A DNA stretch of 12,322 nucleotides from Chloroflexota bacterium (GCA_025355255.1 JANYAA010000406.1:1-12322), one strand, 5' to 3'; positions 5,773 through 12,322 are shown, numbered from the stretch's first letter. The notes: generated from the letters alone by a model not told the origin. Program-made: numbers and translations.

Positions 5773-7000
5773 CCCCGTCCAGCACGGCCAGCCGTCGCGC
5801 CGGGATCGATTGGGGTGTGTGGCGAGCCAGCTCCTCCACGGCCGTGGCGACGCGTGCGAGCTCGGCCTCGGTGTTCCAGAAGCCTGTGGACAGGCGGACG
5901 GCGTCGAGTGGCGCGATGTCGCGGGCCACGGCAAATGTCCGTGGACCAAGCTCGGCGAGCACCTGCGCTGCTGGCCAGCCGGAGATCCGGAACGTGACCA
6001 GCGTCGCGGGAGCGGGGCGCGGCGTCAGCACGGTCACCCCGGGGATACCGGCCAGACGATCCGCCAGCCCTGCTGCAAGCGCGTTGGCGCGCGCCTGCGT
6101 CCACGGCATTCCCATGTACATGGACAGCCAGCCCAGGCTGCGCGCAAAGCCGATCACGGACGGGCGGTGAAACCCCGTCGCCTCAAACCGGCGCGCACCC
6201 GGGTGCAGCGCGGGGTTCGCCAGCGAGAACGACGGATACGACAGCGAGCCAGACGTGGCCGGGACGGTTGCCTCCGCGAAGGCGCGCCTGACCCAGAGCG
6301 CGCCCATCCCCTCGGGGCCCAGGAGCCACTTCTGCGCCGGCAGCGCATAGGCGTCCACGCTGAGCTCGTCCAGCAGCAGCGGGATGGCGCCCGCCGCCTG
6401 GGCGCCGTCAATGATCGAGACCGCGCCCGCGGCTCTCGCGAGGGCGCCAAGCCGGTCCACGGGCAGCATCGCGCCGGTGGTCCAGAGCACGTGGCTGGCG
6501 ACGACGGCGCGAGCCGGCCGCTCCAGTGCCCGCGCAAAGGCGGCCGCCACGACCTCCGGGTCCCCGCCATCGCCCGTATCCACCACCTCTACCTCCACGC
6601 CGAGGCGGGCGCGGAGGGCGGCGAGCGGGGCGTAGGCGGCGGGGTGCTCATGGGCCGTGGTCAGGACGCGGTCACCCTCGCGCCACGGCAGGGCCGAGAT
6701 GGCGAGGTTCAGCCCGTCGGTGGTGGAGTGGGTCAGGGCGATATCGGCCGGGTCTGCCACCAGCGCCGCGGCAACCGCAAAGCGCGCCTCATCCATCCGC
6801 GCCACGGCGTCCTGCCAGTCGCCGGGCGCGGCTCGGCCAACGGCCAACTCGCGCGCCGCCGCCTCGTCCATCGCCCGCGCCGTCTCGGCAGGCATGGGCC
6901 CGCACGAGCCGGCGTTGAGGTAGATGCCGGCCCGTGTGGCGGGGAGCGCCTCGCGCACGGCGGCAATCTTGTCGGCATCGGGCAGGAACGGGGTGACCAC
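5753..7000 (-). CDS. Class V aminotransferase (cysteine desulfurase/isopenicillin N epimerase-like), PLP-dependent
   Basis: This 415-residue protein has the fold-type I PLP layout of the class V family. It shows THSTTDGLN (90-98) for phosphate binding, HEH (117-119), the DGAQ motif (198-201) that contacts the cofactor ring, and the Schiff-base lysine K224 in PAQKWLLGPEG. The C-terminal LSTGFWNTEAEL (370-381) matches the end of SufS/CsdA-type proteins. The only cysteine I find is C33 near the N-terminus. The C-terminal loop that carries the persulfide cysteine in SufS reads FAVARDIAPL instead. It is therefore unlikely to be a cysteine desulfurase and is better called an aminotransferase, epimerase or lyase of unknown substrate. 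The GTG start is supported by TATCAT 6 nt upstream. The ligase gene ends 45 nt upstream and the small membrane gene overlaps the 3' end. Confidence 0.92.
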   Translation of the reverse strand: MVTPFLPDADKIAAVREALPATRAGIYLNAGSCGPMPAETARAMDEAAARELAVGRAAPGDWQDAVARMDEARFAVAAALVADPADIALTHSTTDGLNLAISALPWREGDRVLTTAHEHPAAYAPLAALRARLGVEVEVVDTGDGGDPEVVAAAFARALERPARAVVASHVLWTTGAMLPVDRLGALARAAGAVSIIDGAQAAGAIPLLLDELSVDAYALPAQKWLLGPEGMGALWVRRAFAEATVPATSGSLSYPSFSLANPALHPGARRFEATGFHRPSVIGFARSLGWLSMYMGMPWTQARANALAAGLADRLAGIPGVTVLTPRPAPATLVTFRISGWPAAQVLAELGPRTFAVARDIAPLDAVRLSTGFWNTEAELARVATAVEELARHTPQSIPARRLAVLDGDGRPLG

Positions 7001-7006
7001 GGCGCG

Positions 7007-7012
7007 ATGATA
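7007..7012 (-). promoter_or_regulatory. Putative -10 element (TATCAT) of the aminotransferase gene, leaderless geometry
   Basis: TATCAT on the minus strand ends exactly 6 nt before the GTG start at 7000, in the 45-nt gap after the ligase stop. No Shine-Dalgarno is present. A candidate -35 (CTGACC) lies about 20 bp upstream, which is too far to be convincing. The gene may thus have its own promoter besides read-through from the ligase. Confidence 0.5.
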
Positions 7013-7045
7013 TCGGCGGCCGCTCGATTGGCGGTCAGCGGCTGG

Positions 7046-8743
7046 TCAGCGACGGGCGGTGGCGGTGACCAGATGCTCGGCTCCGTGCTGCAGCTCCTCG
7101 TAGAGGCGCGCAACGGTGGCCACCGTGTCGGCGTCGGCCGCCGCCTTGTCGGACCGCAAGCGGGCGATCCGCGGGAAGCGCAGCGCAAACCCCGAGCGGT
7201 GCCGCGTGCTGCGCATGATCACGTCAAAGGCCACCTCAACCACCATCGAGGGCTCAACCACGCGGTAGCGCCCGTGGGTGGAGACCGTGTGCGCCTCGAA
7301 CCAGCGCGTCATCTCAGCCAACTCAGCGTCCGTAAGCCCGCTGTACGCCTTGCCGATGGTCACCAGCGCGCCCGCCGCCTCGTCGCGGACGGCAAACGTG
7401 TAGTCCGAGAGCACCCCGTGGCGCTTGCCGTGACCCAACTCCACGCCCACGATGACGCAGTCGATGGTGGCCAGGGCCTTCTTCATCTTCAGCCAGCCAA
7501 GCCCGCGTCGCCCAGGTGTGTAGCGGCTTGTCGGGTCCTTGACCAGCAGCCCCTCGTTGCGCCTGGCGCGCGCCGCGGCGAACGCGGCCTCCAGCGCGTC
7601 AACCGAGCCAACGCTGACCAAGTGGCTCAGCGCAAAGCGTCCGCCGTCGGCCGCCAACGCCAGGTCCAGCGCCTCGAGGCGTCGCCGGCGCTCGGCCAAC
7701 GGCTCGTCCAGCAGCGATCTCGTCGTCCCGTCGCCGTCCGTGTCCAGCGCCAGCGCGTCCCAGGCCACAAAGATCACTGGCACCTCGGCCCGGATCTTGG
7801 CCGATGGCGCCTTGCGGCCAAGACGGGCCTGGAGCTGCAGGAACGGCAGCACCTGGTCGTCGCGCCAGGCGAGGATCTCGCCGTCCAGGATCCCCGCCCA
7901 CGTCAGGTCGCGAGCGCCGTCCACTACCTCCGGGAACTGGCCGCCGATGTCGTTGAGGTCTCGGGAGAACAGGCGCACCTCGGTCCCCCGCCGGTGGAGC
8001 TGGGCGCGGATGCCGTCGTACTTGTCCTCTACCCAGGCGGTGGGGCCTAGCCGGGCCATGATCTCGGCCGCGTCTTCGGCAGGGGACGCGAGCATGCACC
8101 GCATGGGGTGGAACAGCGTGACGCTGGCGTCGGCCAAGCGGTTGTCGCGCGCGAGGGCTGCCGTGCGGCCGACGTCGCCCGTGAGCTGGCCCGCGCGCTG
8201 GACGGCTGCCAGCGGCCGATCGAAGGCGCGCGCGATCGCCGCCTCCAACAGCCCTTCCCGCAGGCCGACGCGCAGTTCACCGGTGAGCACCCTGGCAAGC
8301 CCTGCCGCGGTGGCCGGGGAACAGCGGCGCAGCAGCCCCTCGAGGATGACGAGCTTGGCGTCGGCACCGGCGGCGGCCTCGATGGCCTCGAGAGCGGCGA
8401 AGACCTCGAGCAGGGTGGGTTCGGCCGGATCGGCCGCCGCGTGGCCCGCCTCCTCCAGCACCAGCCGCACCGACGCGGCCACGTCGGACGTCCTGTCGTA
8501 GGCGCGCCTGAACGCGTCCTGATCCGCGCCGGCCACGGCCAGCACCGCCGCGGACAGGCCGGACCAGCCGAGGCCCAGCGTCCGCGGATCATGTTCGGGA
8601 AATGGCCGCCCGGTGAGGAACACAGCGGCGATGGGCAGCTCCGCAGCGTCGAGCGAGGCCAGATACTCGGCCAAGATGGCGGTCTTCTCGGAAGTTCGGG
8701 TGGTGGCAGCCACCCGTTCCGCAGTTTCGCTCCAGCGGCGCAT
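7046..8743 (-). CDS. ATP-dependent DNA ligase (archaeal/eukaryal LigI-like, accessory bacterial enzyme)
   Basis: This 565-residue enzyme seals nicks using ATP through a lysyl-AMP intermediate. The adenylated lysine is K241 in EDKYDGIRAQ (motif I). Motif III is LDGEILAW with E289, motif IV is EGLLVK (397-402) and motif V is GWLKMKK with K419 and K421. An N-terminal helical DNA-binding domain (about 1-210) and a C-terminal OB-fold region (VIVGVELGHGKRHG, later RHRSGFALRFPRIARLR) complete the usual three-domain layout, at about the normal length for archaeal-type ligases. Bacteria with such a gene normally also have the NAD-dependent LigA, so this is probably a repair or stress ligase. No Ku, polymerase or nuclease gene is adjacent, which argues against a classical LigD-type end-joining cassette. 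The ATG start at 8743 has TACCAT 7 nt and TTGAGC 29 nt upstream. It is divergent from the acetyltransferase. Confidence 0.96.
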   Translation of the reverse strand: MRRWSETAERVAATTRTSEKTAILAEYLASLDAAELPIAAVFLTGRPFPEHDPRTLGLGWSGLSAAVLAVAGADQDAFRRAYDRTSDVAASVRLVLEEAGHAAADPAEPTLLEVFAALEAIEAAAGADAKLVILEGLLRRCSPATAAGLARVLTGELRVGLREGLLEAAIARAFDRPLAAVQRAGQLTGDVGRTAALARDNRLADASVTLFHPMRCMLASPAEDAAEIMARLGPTAWVEDKYDGIRAQLHRRGTEVRLFSRDLNDIGGQFPEVVDGARDLTWAGILDGEILAWRDDQVLPFLQLQARLGRKAPSAKIRAEVPVIFVAWDALALDTDGDGTTRSLLDEPLAERRRRLEALDLALAADGGRFALSHLVSVGSVDALEAAFAAARARRNEGLLVKDPTSRYTPGRRGLGWLKMKKALATIDCVIVGVELGHGKRHGVLSDYTFAVRDEAAGALVTIGKAYSGLTDAELAEMTRWFEAHTVSTHGRYRVVEPSMVVEVAFDVIMRSTRHRSGFALRFPRIARLRSDKAAADADTVATVARLYEELQHGAEHLVTATARR

Positions 8744-8750
8744 GCGGTCG

Positions 8751-8778
8751 ATGGTATAGCGTTGCTCGTGATGCTCAA
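8751..8778 (-). promoter_or_regulatory. Putative ligase promoter (TTGAGC, 16 bp, TACCAT), leaderless geometry
   Basis: Reading the minus strand, TTGAGC (8778-8773) is followed after 16 bp by TACCAT (8756-8751), which ends 7 nt before the ligase ATG. It is the best-formed -35/-10 pair in the window. Its -35 lies over the acetyltransferase start codon, so transcription of the two divergent genes should interfere. Confidence 0.5.
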
Positions 8779-9418
8779 CCGGCGCTGGTTCCCGGAACGG
8801 ATCGACGGCGATCTGGTGATCCTGCGCCGCCACGCCCGAGAAAACCTCGCGGACTTCCTGCGCTGGTACCAGGATCCAGAGGTTGCCCGCCTGACGCGGT
8901 ATCAGGACGGCCCCATGCGCCCCGAGGAGATCGAGCGGTTCTTCTTGATGCGCGCGGTGGGGCCAGAGACGCTCGCGATGGGGATCCACATCAGGGGATC
9001 GGATCGGCTGATCGGCTCCTGCGCGTTTAGCCAGCTAGACGGCGACAACGGGTCGGCCCTGTTCCACATCACCATCGGCGAACACGATGTTTGGGGCCAG
9101 GGATACGGCTCCGACGCCACGCGGCTCATGGTGGACCACGCGTTCAGCTCGCTTGGGCTGCACCGTGTGGCGCTCGCCGTCTTTGCGTTCAACGGGCGCG
9201 CGATCCGGGCGTACCAGCGGGTTGGCTTCGTGGTGGAGGGCCGCTCGCGCGAGGCGATCTGGCGTGACGGCTCGTGGTGGGACGAGCTCCACATGAGCGT
9301 CCTTGAGCCCGAGTGGCGCGCCGCGCGCTGGAAGGCGAAAGCCGCAGTCGACGGCCGAGTGCTTGGCGGTGCCGACGCGCGGGACGATGTCCCGGCCGGG
9401 CAACGGCGGACTGGCTGA
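8771..9418 (+). CDS. GNAT-family N-acetyltransferase, RimJ/RimL-like
   Basis: This 215-residue protein transfers an acetyl group from acetyl-CoA to an amine; the substrate cannot be read from sequence. The RimL-type order is clear: DGDLVILRRHARENLADFL (12-30), LIGSCAFSQLD (80-90), the acetyl-CoA pyrophosphate loop WGQGYGSDA (108-116), LHRVALAVFAFNGRAIRAYQ (130-149) and the final strand VGFVVEGRSREAIWRDGSW. Residues beyond about 183 form a polar, Arg-rich tail not typical of the fold; it runs to the stop, where the next gene begins 2 nt later. The ATG at 8771 is preferred. In-frame GTG (8768) and TTG (8762) codons lie just upstream, and no clear ribosome site decides between them. Only 27 bp separate it from the ligase start. 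Confidence 0.92.
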   Translation: MLNRRWFPERIDGDLVILRRHARENLADFLRWYQDPEVARLTRYQDGPMRPEEIERFFLMRAVGPETLAMGIHIRGSDRLIGSCAFSQLDGDNGSALFHITIGEHDVWGQGYGSDATRLMVDHAFSSLGLHRVALAVFAFNGRAIRAYQRVGFVVEGRSREAIWRDGSWWDELHMSVLEPEWRAARWKAKAAVDGRVLGGADARDDVPAGQRRTG

Positions 9419-9420
9419 GG

Positions 9421-9696
9421 ATGGCGTCTGCGGGAGCCGCGGCCGACGCCGCACGCGCTGCATTCCGCGAGCAGGCCGATGCCAAGGGCCATGCCGTGGA
9501 GAACGCGCGCTTGGCCGCGGCCGGGCTCGAGGCCGCGTTTGCAGCCGGCGCCCTTGAGCGCACACCGGCGCTCGCGCTGATGCTGACGGATCTCGCGGTC
9601 GCGCTCGACGGCGGAGGCGAGAAGCTTGGCGGCAAGAGCGCCGAGGCTGCCCGGTTTATCCTGCGCGCCATCGGCCGCGAACTCGACCGCGCCTGA
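9421..9696 (+). CDS. Small helical protein of unknown function (91 aa)
   Basis: The ATG lies 2 nt after the acetyltransferase stop (TGA-GG-ATG), a spacing that suggests translational coupling. Codon third positions are strongly G or C, as in neighbouring genes, which supports real coding. The product is alanine-rich and probably all-helical: ADAARAAFREQADAKGHAVE, then LAAAGLEAAFAAGAL, then a helix LALMLTDLAVAL, and a C-terminal helix ending in RAIGRELDRA. There are no cysteines, no signal peptide and no membrane segment. I recognise no family. A continuous run from an upstream ATG at 9313 is possible in this frame but would overlap the acetyltransferase, so it is rejected. Confidence 0.7.
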   Translation: MASAGAAADAARAAFREQADAKGHAVENARLAAAGLEAAFAAGALERTPALALMLTDLAVALDGGGEKLGGKSAEAARFILRAIGRELDRA

Positions 9697-9719
9697 TCGC
9701 CGTCCGCCGTCCGCCACCG

Positions 9720-9724
9720 GGAGG
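9720..9724 (+). promoter_or_regulatory. Strong Shine-Dalgarno (GGAGG) for the TPR-like gene
   Basis: GGAGG ends 8 nt before the ATG at 9733 and fixes that start. It shows that this genome uses Shine-Dalgarno initiation for an internal operon gene, while genes with their own promoters appear leaderless. Confidence 0.75.
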
Positions 9725-9732
9725 AGCGTTCC

Positions 9733-10203
9733 ATGCCCACCCAGCCGCCTGACCTGGGCGCCGAAACCCACCGCGCGCTTGGCGCGGGCATGTACAACAG
9801 AACCTGGGAGCTCATGGCCATCGAAGGCCGGACGGCCGAACAGGACGACGAGCTGATCGACACCGCGCACGCGTCGGCGTGGCATTGGCGGCGGGTGGGC
9901 AACGCGGCCAACGAGGCGCGCGGCCACTGGCTTTGCTCGCGCGTCTATGCGCTGCTTGGCCGGAGCGAACCTGCGCTGCACCATGCCCGGCGGGCGGTGG
10001 CGATTGTGGAGGCCGGCGGCGAAGGCTTTGAGGACTGGGACGCAGCTGCGGTTGCCGAATCGATGGCGCGGGCGTTCGCGGTGGCGGGCGACGCCTCCGG
10101 TGTCGCGCTGTGGAAGTCGCGGGCGCGCACTGCCCTGGCCACGGTGGCCGAGGACGACGACCGCGATGTCATCGAGGCAGACCTGGCGTCCATCCCGGAC
10201 TAG
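9733..10203 (+). CDS. TPR-like conserved hypothetical protein (156 aa)
   Basis: The protein is soluble and helical. LIDTAHASAWHWRRVGNAAN (56-75) and ARGHWLCSRVYALLGRSEPA followed by LHHARRAVAIVE (77-108) form helix pairs of TPR type, and AAAVAESMARAFAVAGDASG (124-143) forms another. I recall similar proteins in actinobacterial and firmicute genomes annotated only as hypothetical, so no function is assigned. The conserved His and Trp residues in HASAWHW could matter for binding. It is the third gene of the acetyltransferase cluster, 36 nt after the 91-residue gene, with its own strong Shine-Dalgarno. A structured region follows the TAG stop directly. Confidence 0.88.
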   Translation: MPTQPPDLGAETHRALGAGMYNRTWELMAIEGRTAEQDDELIDTAHASAWHWRRVGNAANEARGHWLCSRVYALLGRSEPALHHARRAVAIVEAGGEGFEDWDAAAVAESMARAFAVAGDASGVALWKSRARTALATVAEDDDRDVIEADLASIPD

Positions 10204-10297
10204 ACAGACGGCGCCTGCGCGCCGCCGGGCCGCAGGGCCGCGCAGGAGTCCATCCGCGCGGTGCCCGAGCAAATGGTCCGCCCACGTGACCGTCTGT
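10204..10297 (+). other. Nested inverted repeats directly after the TPR-like gene; possible structured 3' end
   Basis: ACAGACGG (10204-10211) is an exact reverse complement of CCGTCTGT (10290-10297). Inside it CCTGCGCG (10214-10221) pairs with CGCGCAGG (10239-10246) around 17 nt. The inner hairpin could terminate the cluster, although no T-tract follows. The rest of the 10204-10449 gap is GC-rich, includes a 12-bp palindrome CGGCCCGGGCCG (10389-10400), and shows no gene that I can support. Confidence 0.35.
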
Positions 10298-10422
10298 GCG
10301 CCAGTAGGCGCCGCGAGTGACCCGTGGCCGCGCAAGTGGCCCTCTGAGCGGCCGAAACGCCTCGGCAGCGCTCCGTTGGTCCTCCCGGCGGCCCGGGCCG
10401 GCGGTTCCTGGCCGGCTGCACG

Positions 10423-10448
10423 CGGCGGCGTCGCGAGCCGGGTGCCGC
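10423..10448 (-). terminator. Possible GC-rich hairpin after the 240-aa gene
   Basis: GGCGGC and GCCGCC, separated by 14 nt, lie directly downstream of the TGA stop (10452-10450) of the minus-strand operon's last gene. With no T-tract it is a weak terminator call; such short GC repeats also arise by chance in this composition. Confidence 0.25.
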
Positions 10449-10449
10449 C

Positions 10450-11172
10450 TCAGCCGAGCTCGAGCGACCCCAGCAGCGTTGCTCCCGCCTCCCACGCGGC
10501 GGCGTTGTCATGGGCGAGGCGGTTTGCCTCATGCGAGATCTGGTTGGCGAGGTCCGGATAGGCGTCCCTGAGGTGGCCGCCAGGCCGCAACCGCGCCAAC
10601 GCGTCATGCAGGAAGGCCGAGTACAGCGCCTCAGGTTCGGCGGCGGCGATCCGCTGCTCGGCATCGGGCTGGAAGTCGATCGGGACCATCAGGCGCCCAA
10701 AGAATGCGCCCACCTCGTCCACCAGGGGGTCCACGCCCTGCGAGTGGCCCGCCCAGCGCACGATTGGTGCGCGCGAGATGAACGCCGCCAGCGTCTCGGC
10801 GGCCGACGGCGCGTCCACCAGCAGCGTCCCGCCAAACGTCAGGAACTGGTTGCTCACCGGGATCCGGTCCGTGACCCGGATCCGGCCCCACGAAAACACT
10901 CGGCGCTGCGGAACCGGTCGCCGTCGATCCAGCGTGGCCAGCTGCCCGCGCCCGTTGTGGATCTCCCAGAACGTGACATCTTCGGGATCGAAATGCTCCA
11001 GCGTCGGCACGTCGCGCAAGGCCACCAGCAGGCGCGGTCCTGGCTGGGCGCCCGGCATCAGCCCGTCGCGCAGGTCAAACCCAAGGTGCGCAAGCTCCGA
11101 GGCCGTGTCAGCAAGCCAGTCGCCGCCCCAGTCAAGCGTCCCGGGCCACGGCGCTCCTGTGCGCTCGCTCAT
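10450..11172 (-). CDS. Unrecognised conserved-looking protein (240 aa), last gene of the GT2/UPF0104 operon
   Basis: I recognise no family. The product is soluble, with no signal peptide or hydrophobic helix. It is rich in Trp and aromatic residues in the first two thirds: GTLDWGGDWLA, DVTFWEIHNGRGQLA and VFSWGRIRVTD. A long helical tail holds PEALYSAFLHDALARLRPGG and HEANRLAHDNAAAWE. The alternation of strands in the middle (residues about 70-140) then helices suggests an alpha/beta protein. The ATG overlaps the stop of the upstream membrane-protein gene by 4 nt (ATGA), a strong sign of coupling, so a role connected with the same envelope or lipid pathway is possible but unproven. Confidence 0.85.
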   Translation of the reverse strand: MSERTGAPWPGTLDWGGDWLADTASELAHLGFDLRDGLMPGAQPGPRLLVALRDVPTLEHFDPEDVTFWEIHNGRGQLATLDRRRPVPQRRVFSWGRIRVTDRIPVSNQFLTFGGTLLVDAPSAAETLAAFISRAPIVRWAGHSQGVDPLVDEVGAFFGRLMVPIDFQPDAEQRIAAAEPEALYSAFLHDALARLRPGGHLRDAYPDLANQISHEANRLAHDNAAAWEAGATLLGSLELG

Positions 11173-12155
11173 GCCTCGGCCTCCACTTCGACGGGTTCGG
11201 TCGCCGGCACAAGATGGCCTCGACCGCCAGCGATAAACACGACCGCCCCGCCAATGGAGGTGAGCAGCAGCGTCGCAGCGTGCACCAGCACGGCGAACGC
11301 AAGCGCGGGCTCACGTCCGATGCCCACGGAGGTTGCAATCGTGACGGCCGCCAACTCAAAGGTCCCCACATAGCCCGGGGCCGCGGGCACGGCGGTGGCG
11401 AGGTTGGTGCCTGCGGCGAGCAGCGCGGCCTGACCGATGGTGGGCTCGATGCCCACCGCCTGTGCCGCCGCCGCGAACGCCAGGACGGTGAGCGACCAGG
11501 ATCCGATCGAGAGGGCGATCGCCGTTGCCATCGTGGGCAGGTCGCGCACAATCGACAGCCCGGCGCGCAACCGCACCAGCGCCCCGTGGACCTGGGGCCA
11601 CTGGCCAATCCACGTGGTGAGCCGGTTTGCCCCGGGCAGCCGGTGCGCAACCATGCCCACCGCGATCGCCACGACGAGCAGCCCCGTCAGCGCCACCCCA
11701 ACCATGACGGCCGACGCCACAATGCCGCGCACGGAGAGCACGAGGATCGCGATGGCCGCGATCACCACCACCACAGCCGTGTCCACCACGCGCTCCACGA
11801 CGATCGTGCCCAGGATGGTTGAGCGGCTGAGGCGCGTCCGCTCACCGAGGTGGTGGCTGCGGACCACCTCACCCAACCGGGCGGGCAGCACGTTGTTGGC
11901 AAGGTAGCCAACCAGCAGCGAGGCGGCCGTGGTGCGCAGAGAGACGTCGGCGATCGGCCCCAGCAGCACGCGCCAGCGCACGGCGCGAAGCGCCACATCA
12001 CCAATGACAAAGAGCAGGAGCAGGAGCAGCCACTCGGGGTTGGCGCCGCGGATGGCCTGCCAGGTGGCGCCGAGGTCAACCGAGCGGACAACCAGCACCA
12101 GCGCCGCCACCGAGATGGCGATGCCGATGAGCGCCCGTCCGGCTCCGCGCCGCAC
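11169..12155 (-). CDS. UPF0104 / LPG-synthase TM-type integral membrane protein (AglD/MprF-like flippase domain)
   Basis: This 328-residue protein has about eight hydrophobic helices. Family hallmarks are visible: the RAVRWRVLL segment (58-66), NNVLPARLGEVVR (87-99), ERVVDT (121-126) and PAAPGYVGTFE (257-267). Members resemble the transmembrane domain of MprF and occur beside GT2 glycosyltransferases in polyprenyl-lipid or glycolipid pathways, where lipid flipping is the usual proposal. There is no soluble aminoacyl-transferase domain, so it is not full MprF. The acidic tail (PVEVEAEA) is short. The start is GTG at 12155, 2 nt after the stop of the upstream glycosyltransferase (TGA-CC-GTG), and the 3' end overlaps the next gene by 4 nt. 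Confidence 0.93.
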   Translation of the reverse strand: MRRGAGRALIGIAISVAALVLVVRSVDLGATWQAIRGANPEWLLLLLLFVIGDVALRAVRWRVLLGPIADVSLRTTAASLLVGYLANNVLPARLGEVVRSHHLGERTRLSRSTILGTIVVERVVDTAVVVVIAAIAILVLSVRGIVASAVMVGVALTGLLVVAIAVGMVAHRLPGANRLTTWIGQWPQVHGALVRLRAGLSIVRDLPTMATAIALSIGSWSLTVLAFAAAAQAVGIEPTIGQAALLAAGTNLATAVPAAPGYVGTFELAAVTIATSVGIGREPALAFAVLVHAATLLLTSIGGAVVFIAGGRGHLVPATEPVEVEAEA

Positions 12156-12157
12156 GG

Positions 12158-12322
12158 TCAGGCCGCGTCGGGTCCGGGTCCGGCAGGCGCTGTGTCGGTT
12201 CCCGGGGTCCGCGGCTGCAGCTTGGGCGAGCGGCGGACGCGCAAGCGGTGGGCGAGATACCGGGCCACCACCCGCAGGGTGGACAGCCCGTACACGACGC
12301 TGCGCTTGAAGTTGACCGAGCT
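12158..12322 (-). CDS. C-terminal end of a GT2-like (polyprenyl-phosphate) glycosyltransferase, cut by window edge
   Basis: Fifty-four residues are visible before the TGA at 12160-12158. The segment SSVNFKRSVVYGLSTLRVVA followed by RYLAHRLRVRR resembles the C-terminal signature of dolichol-phosphate-mannose-synthase-like GT2 proteins, where a serine-containing loop precedes a basic amphipathic helix. The final 20 residues are a Pro/Gly-rich tail. The assignment rests on this tail and on the neighbouring UPF0104 gene, which commonly accompanies such enzymes; the catalytic domain lies outside the window. Confidence 0.6.
   Translation of the reverse strand, partial: SSVNFKRSVVYGLSTLRVVARYLAHRLRVRRSPKLQPRTPGTDTAPAGPGPDAA

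Noticed and set aside
5753..7000. SufS/CsdA cysteine desulfurase annotation
   Set aside because: The active-site cysteine loop is absent; the only cysteine found is at residue 33.
5693..8050. Very long open frame (about 785 codons) on the plus strand opposite the aminotransferase and ligase genes
   Set aside because: The product is Arg/Gly/His-rich without domains, while the minus strand encodes two full, motif-complete enzymes. It is a GC-driven shadow frame.
7046..8743. LigD-type non-homologous end-joining cassette
   Set aside because: The ligase lacks polymerase and phosphoesterase domains, and no Ku gene is adjacent.
8902..10335. Long minus-strand open frame (477 codons) opposite the acetyltransferase, 91-aa and TPR-like genes
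   Set aside because: It has no recognisable domain and the plus strand carries a clear GNAT fold and a strong Shine-Dalgarno.
11169..12155. Full MprF (lysyl-phosphatidylglycerol synthase)
   Set aside because: Only the transmembrane part is present; the C-terminal aminoacyl-transferase domain is absent and another gene follows directly.

Overview
The window is high-GC bacterial chromosome, densely packed, with overlapping or nearly abutting genes and no transposase, integrase, phage or CRISPR signature. A large LuxR/AAA regulator, an ATP-dependent DNA ligase beside the usual core genes, a GT2/UPF0104 membrane pair and -10 hexamers placed directly before start codons together suggest a soil or freshwater Chloroflexota-like or deep actinobacterial-like lineage. 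This placement is inference from style and needs marker genes outside the window.

Left part (1-4222): a very large LuxR-type ATPase regulator (minus strand, C-terminal tip cut by the window edge) is divergent from a solitary DNA methyltransferase (plus strand). The two share a 66-bp intergenic region in which each gene has a -10 hexamer 6 nt before its start codon. The regulator's P-loop has lost its lysine. Middle part (4223-5301): a 10-bp perfect inverted repeat, a two-helix membrane protein with a degenerate NERD-like domain, three 17-bp tandem palindromic repeats, and a tRNA-Ile whose anticodon reads as UAU (minus strand).

Further right (5356-8743, minus strand): an ATP-dependent DNA ligase, a class V aminotransferase without the cysteine desulfurase active-site cysteine, and a small membrane protein that overlaps the aminotransferase end. 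The ligase diverges, across only 27 bp, from a plus-strand cluster (8771-10203): a RimJ/RimL-like GNAT acetyltransferase, a 91-residue helical protein starting 2 nt after the acetyltransferase stop, and a 156-residue TPR-like protein with a clear Shine-Dalgarno. Right end (10450-12322, minus strand): the end of a GT2-like glycosyltransferase, a UPF0104/LPG-synthase-type membrane protein and an unrecognised 240-residue protein, packed as one operon.

The most interesting points are the tRNA-Ile(UAU) where most bacteria use a lysidine-modified CAU tRNA, the repeated TANNNT-6/7nt-start geometry that predicts leaderless mRNAs, and the regulator with a disabled Walker A. I see no convincing multi-gene defence or mobile system; the methyltransferase has no restriction partner here.
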